DNA of 64,000 nt. It comes from Comamonas antarctica. GTDB lineage: Bacteria; Pseudomonadota; Gammaproteobacteria; Burkholderiales; Burkholderiaceae_C. The stretch is taken from NCBI RefSeq assembly GCF_013363755.1, contig NZ_CP054840.1, positions 634,001 to 698,000 of the forward strand, read 5' to 3'. Each line of letters opens with the position of its first letter. Positions within the stretch are counted from its first letter, which is position 1. A program made the translations under genes and the position numbers. This document shows, one piece after another, positions 24,641-34,130 of this stretch. Below the pieces are notes generated by a model. That model made no database searches. It was not told the DNA's origin and saw only the letters and a program-made list of their open reading frames with translations.

Positions 24641-25681
24641 TCATGCGGCCGCCAGCGCCGGCGCGGCCTTGCGGCGCACCACAGGCTTGCAGGTGTCTAG
24701 CAACTGCAGCAGCGCGCATTCGGTGGCGCTGAGCCCCACCTTCTTGCGCGTGGCGCGCGAGCCGCTTTCGGCCTCGCGGGCGCAATAGCTCAGCACTTCG
24801 GGGTGGATGTAGAACTTGCGGCACACCGCGCTGGTATTGCCCAGGCGCTGCGCGACCTGCTTGACGATGTCCGCAATCGCCGGCTCGCCCAGGCGCCCGG
24901 CCTCGGCATTGGCCGCGCGCGCCTGCAGCGCGAGTTCCATGGCGCAGACGCTCGCATGCCAGGTGCGGAAATCCTTGGCGGTGAAATCCTCGCCGGCCAG
25001 CGAGCGCAGGTAGTCGTTCACATGGTCCGAGCGCAGATGCTGCAACTCGTCCTGTTCGCCGAGGAACTGGAACAGCCGCTGGCCCGGCAGTTCCTGGCAG
25101 CGCTGCACGATGCGCGCCACGCGCCGGTCCGCCACCGCCACCTGCTGCATGACGCCGCTCTTGCCCTTGAAATGCAGCGTGAGCTGGGTGGCGCTGGCCT
25201 TGGCGTGGCGGTTCTTCAGCGTGGTCAGGCCGTAGGAGCCGTTCTGCTGCGAGTACTCGTCGTTGCCGATGCGCATGCCGGTGCGGTCGAGCAGCCGCAC
25301 CACTGCCGCCGCCACCAGCTCCAGCCCGGGCCGGCGCTGCGCGAGATCGCGCTCCACCGCGCGGCGGATCGCCGGCAGGCGCCGGCCGAACTCCAGCATG
25401 CGCTCGAACTTGGCCTGCTTCTGCTGCTCCTGCCACAGCGCGTGGTAGCGGTACTGCTTGCGCCCGCGCGCGTCGCGGCCCGTGGCCTGCAGATGGCCCA
25501 GCGGATCGGGGCAGATCCAGACATCGGTATAGGCCGGCGGAATCGCCAGCTTGCGGATGCGTGCCAGCTGCTCCGGGTCGCGGATGCTGCTGCCGTCTTG
25601 CGCGACATAGGAAAAGCCCTTGCCGCGGCGCATGCGGCGCCAGCCTTCGGTCTGCTCGTCGACATAGATCAGCTTGGCCAT
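24641..25681 (-). CDS. DNA topoisomerase IB
   Basis: This 346-residue bacterial type IB topoisomerase relaxes supercoils by cutting one strand and forming a 3'-phosphotyrosine. Candidate catalytic residues are R136 (RTGMRIGN), K156 in TTLKNRHAK, R239 and H242 (TAKDFRTWHASV), and the nucleophile Y291 (CRKFYIHPEVL). The N-terminal domain opens MAKLIYVDEQTEGWRRMRRG. Length is normal for the family. The gene is alone on its strand; the 100 bp to the amidase gene show nothing notable. Confidence 0.94.
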   Translation of the reverse strand: MAKLIYVDEQTEGWRRMRRGKGFSYVAQDGSSIRDPEQLARIRKLAIPPAYTDVWICPDPLGHLQATGRDARGRKQYRYHALWQEQQKQAKFERMLEFGRRLPAIRRAVERDLAQRRPGLELVAAAVVRLLDRTGMRIGNDEYSQQNGSYGLTTLKNRHAKASATQLTLHFKGKSGVMQQVAVADRRVARIVQRCQELPGQRLFQFLGEQDELQHLRSDHVNDYLRSLAGEDFTAKDFRTWHASVCAMELALQARAANAEAGRLGEPAIADIVKQVAQRLGNTSAVCRKFYIHPEVLSYCAREAESGSRATRKKVGLSATECALLQLLDTCKPVVRRKAAPALAAA

Positions 25682-25781
25682 CGTGCACGCGCCCTTGTTC
25701 GAATGTGGTTCGAGGACGATCTTGCGCAGCTTCGGGCCGCGGCGCCGTCAGCCGATGCCGCATTACAAAGAGGGCGCGGGC

Positions 25782-27122
25782 TCAGCCTTGCAGCGGCGGC
25801 TGCTGCCGGTGGAAGTCCGTGTCCTGCTGGAAGGCCACGCCGGCGCGCAGCAGCAGCGGCTCGTTCCACCATGCGGCTTCGAGTTGCAGGCCGATGGGCA
25901 GGCCTTCGGGCGTGAAACCGCAGGGCACCGACAGCCCGGGCAGCGAGGCCAGGGCGCCGGCGTAGGTGTTGCGCGTGACGGCCTTGGTGGCTTCCAGCAG
26001 GTTGGCGCCGTCCTCGATCAGCGGTGCAGCCAGCGGCGAGGTCGGCGACAGCAGCAGGTCGACCTGCGCGAACACGCCGCGCATGCCCAGCCGCAACTGG
26101 TTGCGAAAGGCCATGGCCTCGGCATACTGGATGCCGGTGACTTCGAAGCCGTGGCGCATGCGCTCCACCACCGAGGCGGTGATGGTCCCGGGCTGGTTCT
26201 TCAGCCGGTCGTGGAACACATGGCAGACATCGGAGAAAACCGCGCGCGACATGTGCATGTGCGCATGCTCGGCGCCGGGCACGTCGACATCCACCAGCTT
26301 CGCGCCCGCGCGCTCCAGGCGCCGCGCCGCCGCCATCACCGCCTCCGCCACCGCCGGCTCCAGCGACTCGAAGTAGTGGTTGCGGGGAAGGCCGATGGTC
26401 AGTCCGGCAACGCCGTCGCCCAGCGTGGGCAGGAAGTTCGCCAGCCGCGCATCGACCGAAGTCGCATCCTTGGCATCGAAGCCCGCCAGCACCGCGAACA
26501 GCCGCGCCACGTCGCGCACGTCGCGGGCCAGCGGGCCCACGGTGTCGTTGTGCTCGCTTACCGGCAGCACGCCGCGGATGGGAATGCGCCCATGCGTAGG
26601 CCGCAGGCCCGAGACGCCGTTGAAGCAGGCCGGCAGGCGCACGGAGCCGCCGGTGTCGGTACCTAGCGAGCCGGTGCACATGTTGGCGGCCACGCTCACC
26701 GCCGAGCCGCCGCTCGAGCCGCCGGGAATGCGCTGCTCGTTCCACGGGTTGCGGCACTGGCCGCCTACGGCGCTGAACGAGCGCGAGCCGAACGCGAGTT
26801 CGGCCATGTTGGCCGAACCGACGACCACCGCGCCGGCTTGGCGCAGGCGCTCGACCACGGGTGCATCGGCCGCGGGGATGTTGTCGGCGAGGAACGCTGC
26901 GCCGGCCGAGGTGCGCTGGCCGGCCACGTCGATGTTGGCCTTGACGGACACCGTCATGCCATGCAGCAGCCCCAGGCTCGCGCCGCGCGCGGCCGCGGCA
27001 TCGGCCGCATGCGCGGCTGCGAGCGCCTGGTCGTCGTAGATATCGATCAGCGCGCGCAGCCGCGGGTTGTGTTCATGCGCCGCCGCAAGGCAGGCTTCGG
27101 TATGTTCAACGCAGGAAGTCAT
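25782..27122 (-). CDS. Amidase-signature family amidase (second copy)
   Basis: This 446-residue hydrolase cleaves amide bonds with a Ser-cisSer-Lys triad: K61 (VSVKANIDVA), S136 (IPGGSSGGSAV) and nucleophile S160 (LGTDTGGSVRLP). The start at 27122 (MTSCVEHTEA) overlaps the MFS stop by four bases (ATGA); the frame stays open upstream only because it shadows the MFS gene. It is clearly related to the amidase at 28609-29970. It is the last gene of an amidase-MFS-amidase operon. The substrate is unknown; GatA is unlikely because no gatB or gatC is near. Confidence 0.93.
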   Translation of the reverse strand: MTSCVEHTEACLAAAHEHNPRLRALIDIYDDQALAAAHAADAAAARGASLGLLHGMTVSVKANIDVAGQRTSAGAAFLADNIPAADAPVVERLRQAGAVVVGSANMAELAFGSRSFSAVGGQCRNPWNEQRIPGGSSGGSAVSVAANMCTGSLGTDTGGSVRLPACFNGVSGLRPTHGRIPIRGVLPVSEHNDTVGPLARDVRDVARLFAVLAGFDAKDATSVDARLANFLPTLGDGVAGLTIGLPRNHYFESLEPAVAEAVMAAARRLERAGAKLVDVDVPGAEHAHMHMSRAVFSDVCHVFHDRLKNQPGTITASVVERMRHGFEVTGIQYAEAMAFRNQLRLGMRGVFAQVDLLLSPTSPLAAPLIEDGANLLEATKAVTRNTYAGALASLPGLSVPCGFTPEGLPIGLQLEAAWWNEPLLLRAGVAFQQDTDFHRQQPPLQG

Positions 27123-28612
27123 GGAGCAAGGTCCTTTCGATGGGAACGGGGATCGGGGAAGGGGCGGGGGGCCTGGAGCAATTGGCGCGCGCGCAGCGAC
27201 AGGCCCACGCCCAGCAGGCTGCAGGCGGCCAGCACCGCGAGCGCAGTGCGGCAGCCGCCGACGAAGGCGGCGATATCGGCCGGACTGGAGCCCGACAGCT
27301 GGCCCGCATAGGCGGCGCGCTGCGCGGCCGGCGACAGCGGCGCAAAGGCAATGCTCAGCGCCAGCGCGGTGCCGACCACCAGGCCGGTGTTCTGCATGGT
27401 CGAGCGGATCGCATTCGCGATGCCGCGGCGCTGGGGCGCGACGCTGACCATGATGGCGCTGTTGTTCGAGGTCAGGAACAGGCCCGTGCCCAGGCCGATC
27501 AGCGACAGCCCGCAGGCCAGTTCCAGTCCAGAGATGCCGGGCCGCAGCAGGCTGGCCAGCAGCACCAGGCCGGCGCTGGTCAGCACCATGCCGGCCGTGG
27601 GCAGCGTGAGCGTGGCATAGCGCCCTATGAAGCGGCCCGACAGCGCCGAGGCCAGCATCATGCCGACCGGCACCGGCGCCACGCTGAGGCCGGCGGCAAA
27701 CGCATCCGCGCCCTGCACGGCCTGCACGAAAAACGCCATCAGAAGCACGCTGGCGGTCTGTGCCATGCACAACAGGAACACGCTGGCGTACGAGGTCGCG
27801 CGCTCGCGGTCGGCAAACAGCCGCAGGTCGACCAGGGGATGGCGGCGCACCGTCTGCGACCACACGAAGCCCAGCAGGCCCAGCCCGCAGGCCGCGCTGC
27901 CGGCCAGCACCTGCGCGCTGCCCCAACCCTTGGGTCCGCCCATCGACAATGCATAGACCAGACCGCCCAGGCCCAGCATCGACAGCAGCGCGCCGAGCAG
28001 ATCGAAGGATTCGGGACTGGGGTGCACCACGTCCCGCAGCGTACGGTGGGCCCAGAGCACGGCAATGATGCCCAGCGGCAGATTCAGCAGGAAGATGCTG
28101 CGCCAGCCCAGCGTCGCCACCACCATGCCGCCGACGATGGGCCCCAGGCTTTGCGCCGCCGACGACAGCGTGGAGTTGAAGCCCAGCCCCAGGCCCAGCA
28201 GCCGCGGCGGAAACGCATCGGTGACCAGCGCCGTGGTGTTGGCGATCACCGCCGCCGCGCCCACTGCCTGCAGGCAGCGGAACAGCAGCATGGCGGGCGT
28301 GCTGGCAGCCAGGCCACAGCCCACGCTGGCCAGGGTCAGCACCACCAGCCCGGCCAGGTACAGCCGGCGCCGGCCAAACAGATCGGCGAGCCGGCCGAAC
28401 ACCAGGATCAGCACCGTGAGCACCAGCATGTACGACAGCAGGATCCAGCTCGCGGCCTCGGGGCCCGCGCCCAGGTCGTGGGCCAGCAGCGGCAGCGCCA
28501 CGTGCAGCGTGCTGGCGTTGATGAAGCACAGGCCCACGCCCAGCGCGGTGACCGACAGCACGCGCCAGCCGTGGCGCGCCTGCGCGGCATCGCTGGCAAC
28601 GTCATGGCTCAT
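27119..28612 (-). CDS. MFS transporter, DHA2 (14-helix) family
   Basis: This 497-residue permease starts MSHDVASDAAQARHGWRVLS and shows the DHA2 (EmrB/QacA) pattern: HVALPLLAHDLGAGPEAASW in helix 1, GRLADLFGRRRLYLAGLVVL for loop 2-3, and LLFRCLQAVGAAAVIANTTA. Members usually export drugs or metabolites by proton antiport. Both ends overlap its amidase neighbours by four bases, so the three proteins are probably made in a fixed ratio. The context suggests it moves the amide substrate or the product acid. Confidence 0.92.
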   Translation of the reverse strand: MSHDVASDAAQARHGWRVLSVTALGVGLCFINASTLHVALPLLAHDLGAGPEAASWILLSYMLVLTVLILVFGRLADLFGRRRLYLAGLVVLTLASVGCGLAASTPAMLLFRCLQAVGAAAVIANTTALVTDAFPPRLLGLGLGFNSTLSSAAQSLGPIVGGMVVATLGWRSIFLLNLPLGIIAVLWAHRTLRDVVHPSPESFDLLGALLSMLGLGGLVYALSMGGPKGWGSAQVLAGSAACGLGLLGFVWSQTVRRHPLVDLRLFADRERATSYASVFLLCMAQTASVLLMAFFVQAVQGADAFAAGLSVAPVPVGMMLASALSGRFIGRYATLTLPTAGMVLTSAGLVLLASLLRPGISGLELACGLSLIGLGTGLFLTSNNSAIMVSVAPQRRGIANAIRSTMQNTGLVVGTALALSIAFAPLSPAAQRAAYAGQLSGSSPADIAAFVGGCRTALAVLAACSLLGVGLSLRARQLLQAPRPFPDPRSHRKDLAP

Positions 28613-29970
28613 GGGCGAGCGGCGCGCTGAAGGGCCTCGGCCACCATCGGCGCCACGGCCAGATGGTGCGCAGTCCCGCCCTGGTAGTGCGCGCCCAGCG
28701 CCAGCACCAGCGCCTCCTGCCACCAGGGCGCGATCAGCTGGATGCCCGCGGGCAGGCCGTTGGCGGCCAGGCCGCAGGGCACGGACAGCGCAGGCGTGCC
28801 GGCCAGCGACCAGGCATAGGTGAAGCGCGAGATGCCGCGCGTGGTCTCGATCATGCGTGCGGTGTCGGCGCACAGCGGCGCGGTGACCGGGCAGCTGGGT
28901 GTGAGAATCACATCGACCTTGTCGAAGGTGTCGCGCAGCGTCACCAGCCAGCGCTCCTTGAAGCGCATCGCGTCGGCGTACTCGCGGCTGCTGAGCACGC
29001 GGCCCTGGGTCAGGCGTTCGAGCACATCGGGGCCGAAAGTGCCGGGCGCATCGCTCAGGCGCTGCGCATGCACGGCCGCGGCGTCGGATTGCACCATGGG
29101 CATCAGGTGCGATTGCGCCAGCTCGGCACCGGGCAACTCGATGGGCACGATCTGCACGCCCAGGCCGCGCAGGTCGTCGAGCGCGGCGCGCACCAGGCGT
29201 TCGACTTCGGGGTCGAGATTGCCCAGCGCCCAGGCCTCGGGCACGCCCACGCGCAGGCCTTCGACGCCTTGCGCGTAGCGCTGGGCCCAACTGGTCACGG
29301 GCTGGTCGACGCTGCAGTCGTCGCCGCGGTCCGGGCCGGAAATGACTTCATGCACGCGCGCTACGTCGGCCACGCTGCGCGCCAGCGGGCCGATGGTGTC
29401 GTAGGCCGCGCTGACCGGAAAGCAGCCGCTGTTGGGCACGCGGCCATGCGTGGGGCGCAGCCCGGCCACGCCATTGAGCGCGGCGGGGATGCGGATCGAG
29501 CCGCCGGTGTCGGTGCCCAGCGAGGCATCGCACAGGTGCGCCGCCACCGACGAGCCCGAGCCGCCGCTCGATCCGCCCGGAATCGCATCGGCATTCCACG
29601 GGTTGCGCCCCAGGCCATGGTGCGGGTTCTGCGTGGTGCCGCCAAACGCGAACTCATGCAGGTTGGCCTTGCCGATGATCACCGCGCCGGCCCTGCGCAG
29701 GCGCTGCACCACGGGCGCATCGCTGGTGGGCACATGGTCGCGGAAGAACGCCGAGCCCATGGTCGTGCTCAGGCCCGCGGTGTCGATGTTGTCCTTGATG
29801 CTCACGGTCATGCCGGCCAGCGGCAGCGTGGCGCCCGCGGCCTGGCGCTGTTCGATGGCGCGCGCTTGGGCAAGCGCCTGCGGGTTGGTGGAAATCATGG
29901 CCTTGAGCGCGGGGTTCAGGGCCTCGGTCAGCGCCAGCTGCTGTGCGGTGTGTTCGACGATAGTGGTCAT
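28609..29970 (-). CDS. Amidase-signature family amidase (first copy)
   Basis: This 453-residue amidase has the full Ser-cisSer-Lys set: K59 (VSIKDNIDTA), S134 (IPGGSSGGSGS) and nucleophile S158 (LGTDTGGSIRIP). It heads the amidase-MFS-amidase operon, and its stop overlaps the MFS start by four bases. The middle region and C-terminus differ from the second amidase, so the two probably have different or complementary substrates. The neighbouring peptide-type ABC importer (30134-35974) suggests that imported amides or peptide-like compounds are hydrolysed here. Confidence 0.93.
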   Translation of the reverse strand: MTTIVEHTAQQLALTEALNPALKAMISTNPQALAQARAIEQRQAAGATLPLAGMTVSIKDNIDTAGLSTTMGSAFFRDHVPTSDAPVVQRLRRAGAVIIGKANLHEFAFGGTTQNPHHGLGRNPWNADAIPGGSSGGSGSSVAAHLCDASLGTDTGGSIRIPAALNGVAGLRPTHGRVPNSGCFPVSAAYDTIGPLARSVADVARVHEVISGPDRGDDCSVDQPVTSWAQRYAQGVEGLRVGVPEAWALGNLDPEVERLVRAALDDLRGLGVQIVPIELPGAELAQSHLMPMVQSDAAAVHAQRLSDAPGTFGPDVLERLTQGRVLSSREYADAMRFKERWLVTLRDTFDKVDVILTPSCPVTAPLCADTARMIETTRGISRFTYAWSLAGTPALSVPCGLAANGLPAGIQLIAPWWQEALVLALGAHYQGGTAHHLAVAPMVAEALQRAARP

Positions 29971-30000
29971 GGTGCGGTCAGAGAAGTGGGTTAAGGCCTC

Positions 30001-30070
30001 TGCCAGTCAGCATCCGCTACCGTTCGTCCTGAGCTTGTCGAAGGATGAACGGCAATGGCTGACCGGCACG
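30001..30070. repeat. REP-like palindromic element
   Basis: The core CCGTTCGTCCTGAGCTTGTC-GAAGGATGAACGG (30020-30052) is an inverted repeat. It is framed by a second one: TGCCAGTCAGC on the left (about 30001-30011) against GCTGACCGGCA on the right (about 30058-30068), one mismatch. The core resembles the repeat pair at 23335-23450 and dispersed elements common in Comamonadaceae. Confidence 0.75.
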
Positions 30071-30133
30071 GGCGTGTCCGTCCCCGGCGCCCGCGAAGGC
30101 GCCAAGGACAGTTGCAACGAAAGGGCGGGCGGC

Positions 30134-31759
30134 TCAGCCGATGCTGATCGGCGTCAGGTCCTGGAACCACGACTGCGCCTGGACGAAGCCCTTGACCTTG
30201 GGGCTGATGGCGCGCGGGTTCAGGTCATGCGCGGCAAACAGGAACAGCGCGCGGTCGACGACCTGGGCGTGCACCTGGGCCATCAGCGCGTCTTGTTTGG
30301 CGGTATTGGTTTCCTGCTGGATCTGCAGGAACACCTTGTCGAGTTCAGGGTCGCTGAAGCGGCTCCAGTTGACGCCGGCCGGCGCGGCCATATTGGTCTG
30401 CAGGATGCGCGCGAAGGCGCGGAACGGGTCGAACGGCCCCTGCGAGATGTTCAGCGCCATGCAGCCGCGCGCCACCTGCGCGCCCGCGCCGGCCTTCCAG
30501 ACCTCGATCAGCGCCTGCCACTCGAACACCTCGAACTGCACCTCGATGCCGACTTCGCGCAGGCTCTGCTGGATGAACTCGTTCATCGGCAGCGGCTGCA
30601 TCTGGCCCGAGCCGCTGTTGGAGATCGCGACCTTGGTGCGCAGCGGCTTTTGCGGGCTGTAGCCGGCCTCGGCCAGCAGCTTGCGCGCGGCGTCGGGGTC
30701 GTGCGTCAGCTTGAACTGCGGCTTGCCATGCCAGGGGTGGCCGGCGGGAATCAGGCCCTGGCCTTCGATCATCAGCCCGCCCAGCAGCGACTTCATGGCG
30801 GTGCGGTCGATGGCGAGATTCGCGGCCTTGCGCACGCGGATGTCGAGCCAGGGCGAGCCCGGAATCTGCGCCAGCTGCCAAGTCCAGTTGTGCGGGTAGA
30901 TATTGGTGACGATCTTGAAGCCCGCGCTGCGCAGCGAGGCCACGGCATCGGGCGCGGGTGCCTCGATGAAGTCGACCTGGCCCGAGCGCAAGGCGGCGAC
31001 GCGCGCGTTGGCGTCGGGGATCGGCAGCAGGATCAGCTTGGCGGCCTTGGGAATGCGTTCCGCGCTCCAGTATTTGTCGTTGCGCACCAGCACCGCGCGC
31101 TCGCGCTGGTTGTAGCTTTCCATCTTCCACGGGCCGGTGCCCACGGCCTTGCCAGCATAGGCATTCCAGTCCTTGCCCGCGGCTTCCCACGCGCCCTTGT
31201 GGACTATGCCCAGCCAGGTCAGCGCATAGGGCAGGGTGCCGTCGATGGTCGCGGTCTCGACCCAGAACTGGTGCTTGCCGTCGCTGCCCCAGGCCACCAC
31301 GCCCGGGATCTGCGGCAGCGCCTGGCCATAGGCGCGCAGGTCGAACCAGGGCGCGTCGCGCTTGAAGGCGCGGTCGAAGCTGAACACGATGTCGTCGGCC
31401 ACGAGCTCATGGCCGTCGTGGAAGCGCACGCCTTCGCGCAGCGTGAAGTTCCAGCGTTTGGGCCGCGTGGCATCGGGCTTCCAGGCCGTGGCCAGGCAGG
31501 GCGTGAGTTGCGCGGGCTTGTCGCTGCGCGACAGGTCCCAGGCCACGAGCTGGTCATAGAGCGTGATGTTCATGAAGCGCGCGCCTTCGCCGCCCTGGTC
31601 GGGCACGCCGTTGGCGCTGGGCACGGCGCCCACGGTCATGCCCACGCGCAGCACGCCCGAGGCGGTCTGGGCCTGCGCGACCTGCAGGCCAAGGAAGGCA
31701 GGCGCGAGTGAGGCGGCACCGGCAAGAAGCATTTCACGGCGTTGGATCTGAAGGGACAT
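30134..31759 (-). CDS. ABC transporter substrate-binding protein, peptide/nickel family (SBP_bac_5)
   Basis: This 541-residue periplasmic receptor has the family-5 binding-protein pattern: LYDQLVAWDLS, PKRWNFTLREGVRFHDGHEL and DIVFSFDRAF. The N-terminus MSLQIQRREMLLAGAASLAP has a twin-arginine-like pair before the hydrophobic core, ending at VAQAQ, so export by Sec or Tat is possible. The start at 31759 avoids an upstream frame that crosses the divergent promoter. It is transcribed away from the genes for its ATPases and permeases (32065-35974), which is a common arrangement. The ligand may be a peptide, glutathione-like compound or amide. Confidence 0.93.
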   Translation of the reverse strand: MSLQIQRREMLLAGAASLAPAFLGLQVAQAQTASGVLRVGMTVGAVPSANGVPDQGGEGARFMNITLYDQLVAWDLSRSDKPAQLTPCLATAWKPDATRPKRWNFTLREGVRFHDGHELVADDIVFSFDRAFKRDAPWFDLRAYGQALPQIPGVVAWGSDGKHQFWVETATIDGTLPYALTWLGIVHKGAWEAAGKDWNAYAGKAVGTGPWKMESYNQRERAVLVRNDKYWSAERIPKAAKLILLPIPDANARVAALRSGQVDFIEAPAPDAVASLRSAGFKIVTNIYPHNWTWQLAQIPGSPWLDIRVRKAANLAIDRTAMKSLLGGLMIEGQGLIPAGHPWHGKPQFKLTHDPDAARKLLAEAGYSPQKPLRTKVAISNSGSGQMQPLPMNEFIQQSLREVGIEVQFEVFEWQALIEVWKAGAGAQVARGCMALNISQGPFDPFRAFARILQTNMAAPAGVNWSRFSDPELDKVFLQIQQETNTAKQDALMAQVHAQVVDRALFLFAAHDLNPRAISPKVKGFVQAQSWFQDLTPISIG

Positions 31760-32064
31760 GGAGCGGGTCTTTCCTGGCGGACGTTGGAGGGATGGATAAA
31801 GATGTCCATGCAACTTCCGGGCCACCTTTACCTGTCTCTCGCAAAGCTGTCTGGACAAATATGGCCATGCATTGCTGCAGTGCACGCAAGGCGCTGGAGG
31901 CACCAGTTGTGTGCGGTTTGTCCTGTTTTTGAACGTGCAGCAGTTTGTCCGGCATGGATCAATGGCTATAACTAGTACGTACAACATTTTGCGAAAGCTG
32001 GCCCGCCAATTGCTTAGGTCTACGGACATGAGTTCTTTCGTCCCCCTCTACCGGAGCACCGCGC
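31760..32064. promoter_or_regulatory. Divergent promoter region of the ABC importer, with a GTACGTAC palindrome
   Basis: This 305-bp gap has no gene I can support; open frames in it lack ribosome sites. It is less GC-rich than its surroundings from 31840 to 32000. The palindrome GTACGTAC at 31975-31982 lies next to ATAACTA and could be an operator for the GntR-UTRA regulator encoded at 36007, since that subgroup binds GT-rich palindromes. TGTCTGGACA near 31849-31858 is a second short inverted repeat. Confidence 0.35.
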
Positions 32065-33117
32065 ATGCCTGATTCCACCCCGCGTTCACTGGAGCGCATG
32101 CCCGACGTCGGAGGCCCGGCCCAGCCGCTGCTGACCGTGCGCAACATGAGCAAGCATTTCCCGCTGAAAAAGGATCTGCTGGGCCGCCAGACCGGCTACG
32201 TGCGCGCCGTCGATTCGCTGAGCTTCGAGCTGCGCAAGGGCGAGACGCTGGGCATCGTCGGCGAGTCGGGCTGCGGCAAGTCCACGACCTCGCGGCTGAT
32301 CATGGCGCTGATGGAGCCCACGGCCGGCGAGATCATCTTCGACGGTCTCACGGTGGGTTCGGTGGCGCTGCCGCTCAAGGACTTCCGGCGCCAGGTGCAG
32401 ATCGTGTTCCAGGACAGCTTTGCCTCGCTGAACCCGCGCCTGACCATCGAGGACTCGATTGCCTTCGCGCCCCAGGTGCACGGCCTGCGCCGGCGCGAGT
32501 CGCTGGAGCGCGCGCACGAGATGCTGCATGCGGTGGGCCTGAACCCGCTGCAGTTCGGCAAGCGCTTTGCGCACCAGCTCTCGGGCGGCCAGCGCCAGCG
32601 CGTGAACATTGCGCGCGCGCTGGCGCTGCAGCCGCGGCTGGTGATCCTGGACGAACCGGTGTCGGCGCTCGACAAGTCGGTCGAGGCCCAGGTGCTGAAC
32701 CTGCTGATGGATCTGAAGGAGAAGTTCGGCCTGACCTATCTGTTCATCAGCCATGACCTCAACGTCGTGCAGTACGTGTCGGACCGCGTGCTGGTGATGT
32801 ACCTGGGCCGGCTGGCCGAGATCGGCGATGTCGACTCGATCTACGCCAGCCCCATCCACCCCTACACCACGGCGCTGCTGGCCAGCCGGCCCTCGCATGA
32901 CCCGGACCGTTCGCGCACCCATGCGCCGCTGGTCGGCGATCCGCCCAATCCCATCAATCCCCCGTCGGGCTGCGGCTTCCGCACGCGCTGCCCCTATGCC
33001 GAGGCGCTGTGCGCCGAGGCCCCGCCGCCGCTGTCGCAGCGCCATGCCAACCACGCCGCCGCCTGCCTCAAGGCGCTGGCCGGCAGCGGCCACAGCCTGG
33101 CGCCCGCCGCGGCCTGA
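32065..33117 (+). CDS. ABC transporter ATPase, DppF/OppF type
   Basis: This 350-residue ATPase powers the peptide-type importer. It has Walker A (GESGCGKST), the signature [15 protein letters not shown], Walker B ([12 protein letters not shown]) and the H-loop ([12 protein letters not shown]), plus the C-terminal oligopeptide/dipeptide transporter extension with [14 protein letters not shown] sequence and cysteines ([15 protein letters not shown]) that may hold an iron-sulfur cluster, as in Opp/Dpp ATPases. It is first in a five-gene operon: ATPase, ATPase, permease, permease, regulator. Confidence 0.93.
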   Translation: MPDSTPRSLERMPDVGGPAQPLLTVRNMSKHFPLKKDLLGRQTGYVRAVDSLSFELRKGETLGIVGESGCGKSTTSRLIMALMEPTAGEIIFDGLTVGSVALPLKDFRRQVQIVFQDSFASLNPRLTIEDSIAFAPQVHGLRRRESLERAHEMLHAVGLNPLQFGKRFAHQLSGGQRQRVNIARALALQPRLVILDEPVSALDKSVEAQVLNLLMDLKEKFGLTYLFISHDLNVVQYVSDRVLVMYLGRLAEIGDVDSIYASPIHPYTTALLASRPSHDPDRSRTHAPLVGDPPNPINPPSGCGFRTRCPYAEALCAEAPPPLSQRHANHAAACLKALAGSGHSLAPAAA

Positions 33118-33130
33118 AAGGAGAACCGCC

Positions 33131-34108
33131 ATGAAAGAACCCCTGGTCCATGTACGCGACCTGAATGTGCGCTTCGTGTCGCGCGATGCCACGGTGCACG
33201 CCGTCAACGGCATCGGCTTCGACCTGGCCGCGCGCGAAACCCTCTGCATTCTGGGCGAGTCGGGCTCGGGCAAATCCGTGACGCTGCGCGCGCTGATGCG
33301 CCTCAACCCCGGCTCCCGCACCCAGGTGCAGGGCACGGTGAAAGTCGCGGGCCACGACATCGTCGCCGCCAGCGAGCGCGAGATGAGCGCGCTGCGCGGC
33401 GGCACGGTGTCGATGATCTTCCAGGAGCCGATGACGGCGCTCGATCCCGTGTTCACCATCGGCACGCAGATCGCCGAGACCGTGCGCCGGCATGAGGGCC
33501 TCGATGCCGTGGCCGCGCGCAAGCGCGCGCTGGAGCTGCTGGAGCTGGTGCAGATTCCTTCGGCCGCGCGCCGCCTCGATGCCTATCCGCACGAGCTGTC
33601 GGGCGGCCTGCGCCAGCGCGCGATGATTGCCATCGCGCTGTCGTGCCGCCCGAAGCTGCTGCTCGCCGACGAGCCGACGACGGCGCTCGATGCCACGGTG
33701 CAGATCCAGGTGCTGCTGCTGCTCAAGGAACTGCAGCGCGAACTGGGCATGGGCATGGTCTTCGTGACCCACGACCTGGGCGTGGCCTGCGAGGTCGCCA
33801 ACCGCATTGCGGTGATGTATGCGGGCCGCTTCATCGAGGAGGGCACGACCGGCGAGATCATGCGCTCGGCCCGCCATCCCTATACCCAGGGCCTGCTGGG
33901 CGCCACGGTGCATGCCGGCATGCGCGGCCAGCGCCTCACCACCATTCCCGGCAGCCCGCCGAATCTCGAACGCCTGCCCCAGGGCTGCGCGTTCGCGCCG
34001 CGCTGCAGCTACACGCGCAGCGAATGCACGGCCGCCGTGCCGGCGCTGCACTCCCTCGACGCCGGGCGCAGCGCGCGCTGCATACGCGCCCAGCCCCTCG
34101 CCGCGTGA
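33131..34108 (+). CDS. ABC transporter ATPase, DppD/OppD type
   Basis: This 325-residue second ATPase pairs with the OppF-type subunit. Motifs: Walker A (GESGSGKSV), signature (LSGGLRQRAMIAIAL), Walker B (LLLADEPTTALD), H-loop (FVTHDLGVACEV), and a cysteine-bearing C-terminus (GCAFAPRCSYTRSEC). The ATG at 33131 has GGAG six bases upstream and lies 13 bp after the preceding gene; the open frame further upstream is a shadow of that gene. Confidence 0.93.
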   Translation: MKEPLVHVRDLNVRFVSRDATVHAVNGIGFDLAARETLCILGESGSGKSVTLRALMRLNPGSRTQVQGTVKVAGHDIVAASEREMSALRGGTVSMIFQEPMTALDPVFTIGTQIAETVRRHEGLDAVAARKRALELLELVQIPSAARRLDAYPHELSGGLRQRAMIAIALSCRPKLLLADEPTTALDATVQIQVLLLLKELQRELGMGMVFVTHDLGVACEVANRIAVMYAGRFIEEGTTGEIMRSARHPYTQGLLGATVHAGMRGQRLTTIPGSPPNLERLPQGCAFAPRCSYTRSECTAAVPALHSLDAGRSARCIRAQPLAA

Positions 34109-34130
34109 GCCACGTACAAGGAATCCCACC

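Noticed and set aside
25782..28529. A 915-codon frame that would fuse an N-terminal part to the second amidase
   Set aside because: The first half is an out-of-frame shadow of the MFS gene. The amidase has its own start at 27122 in an ATGA overlap.
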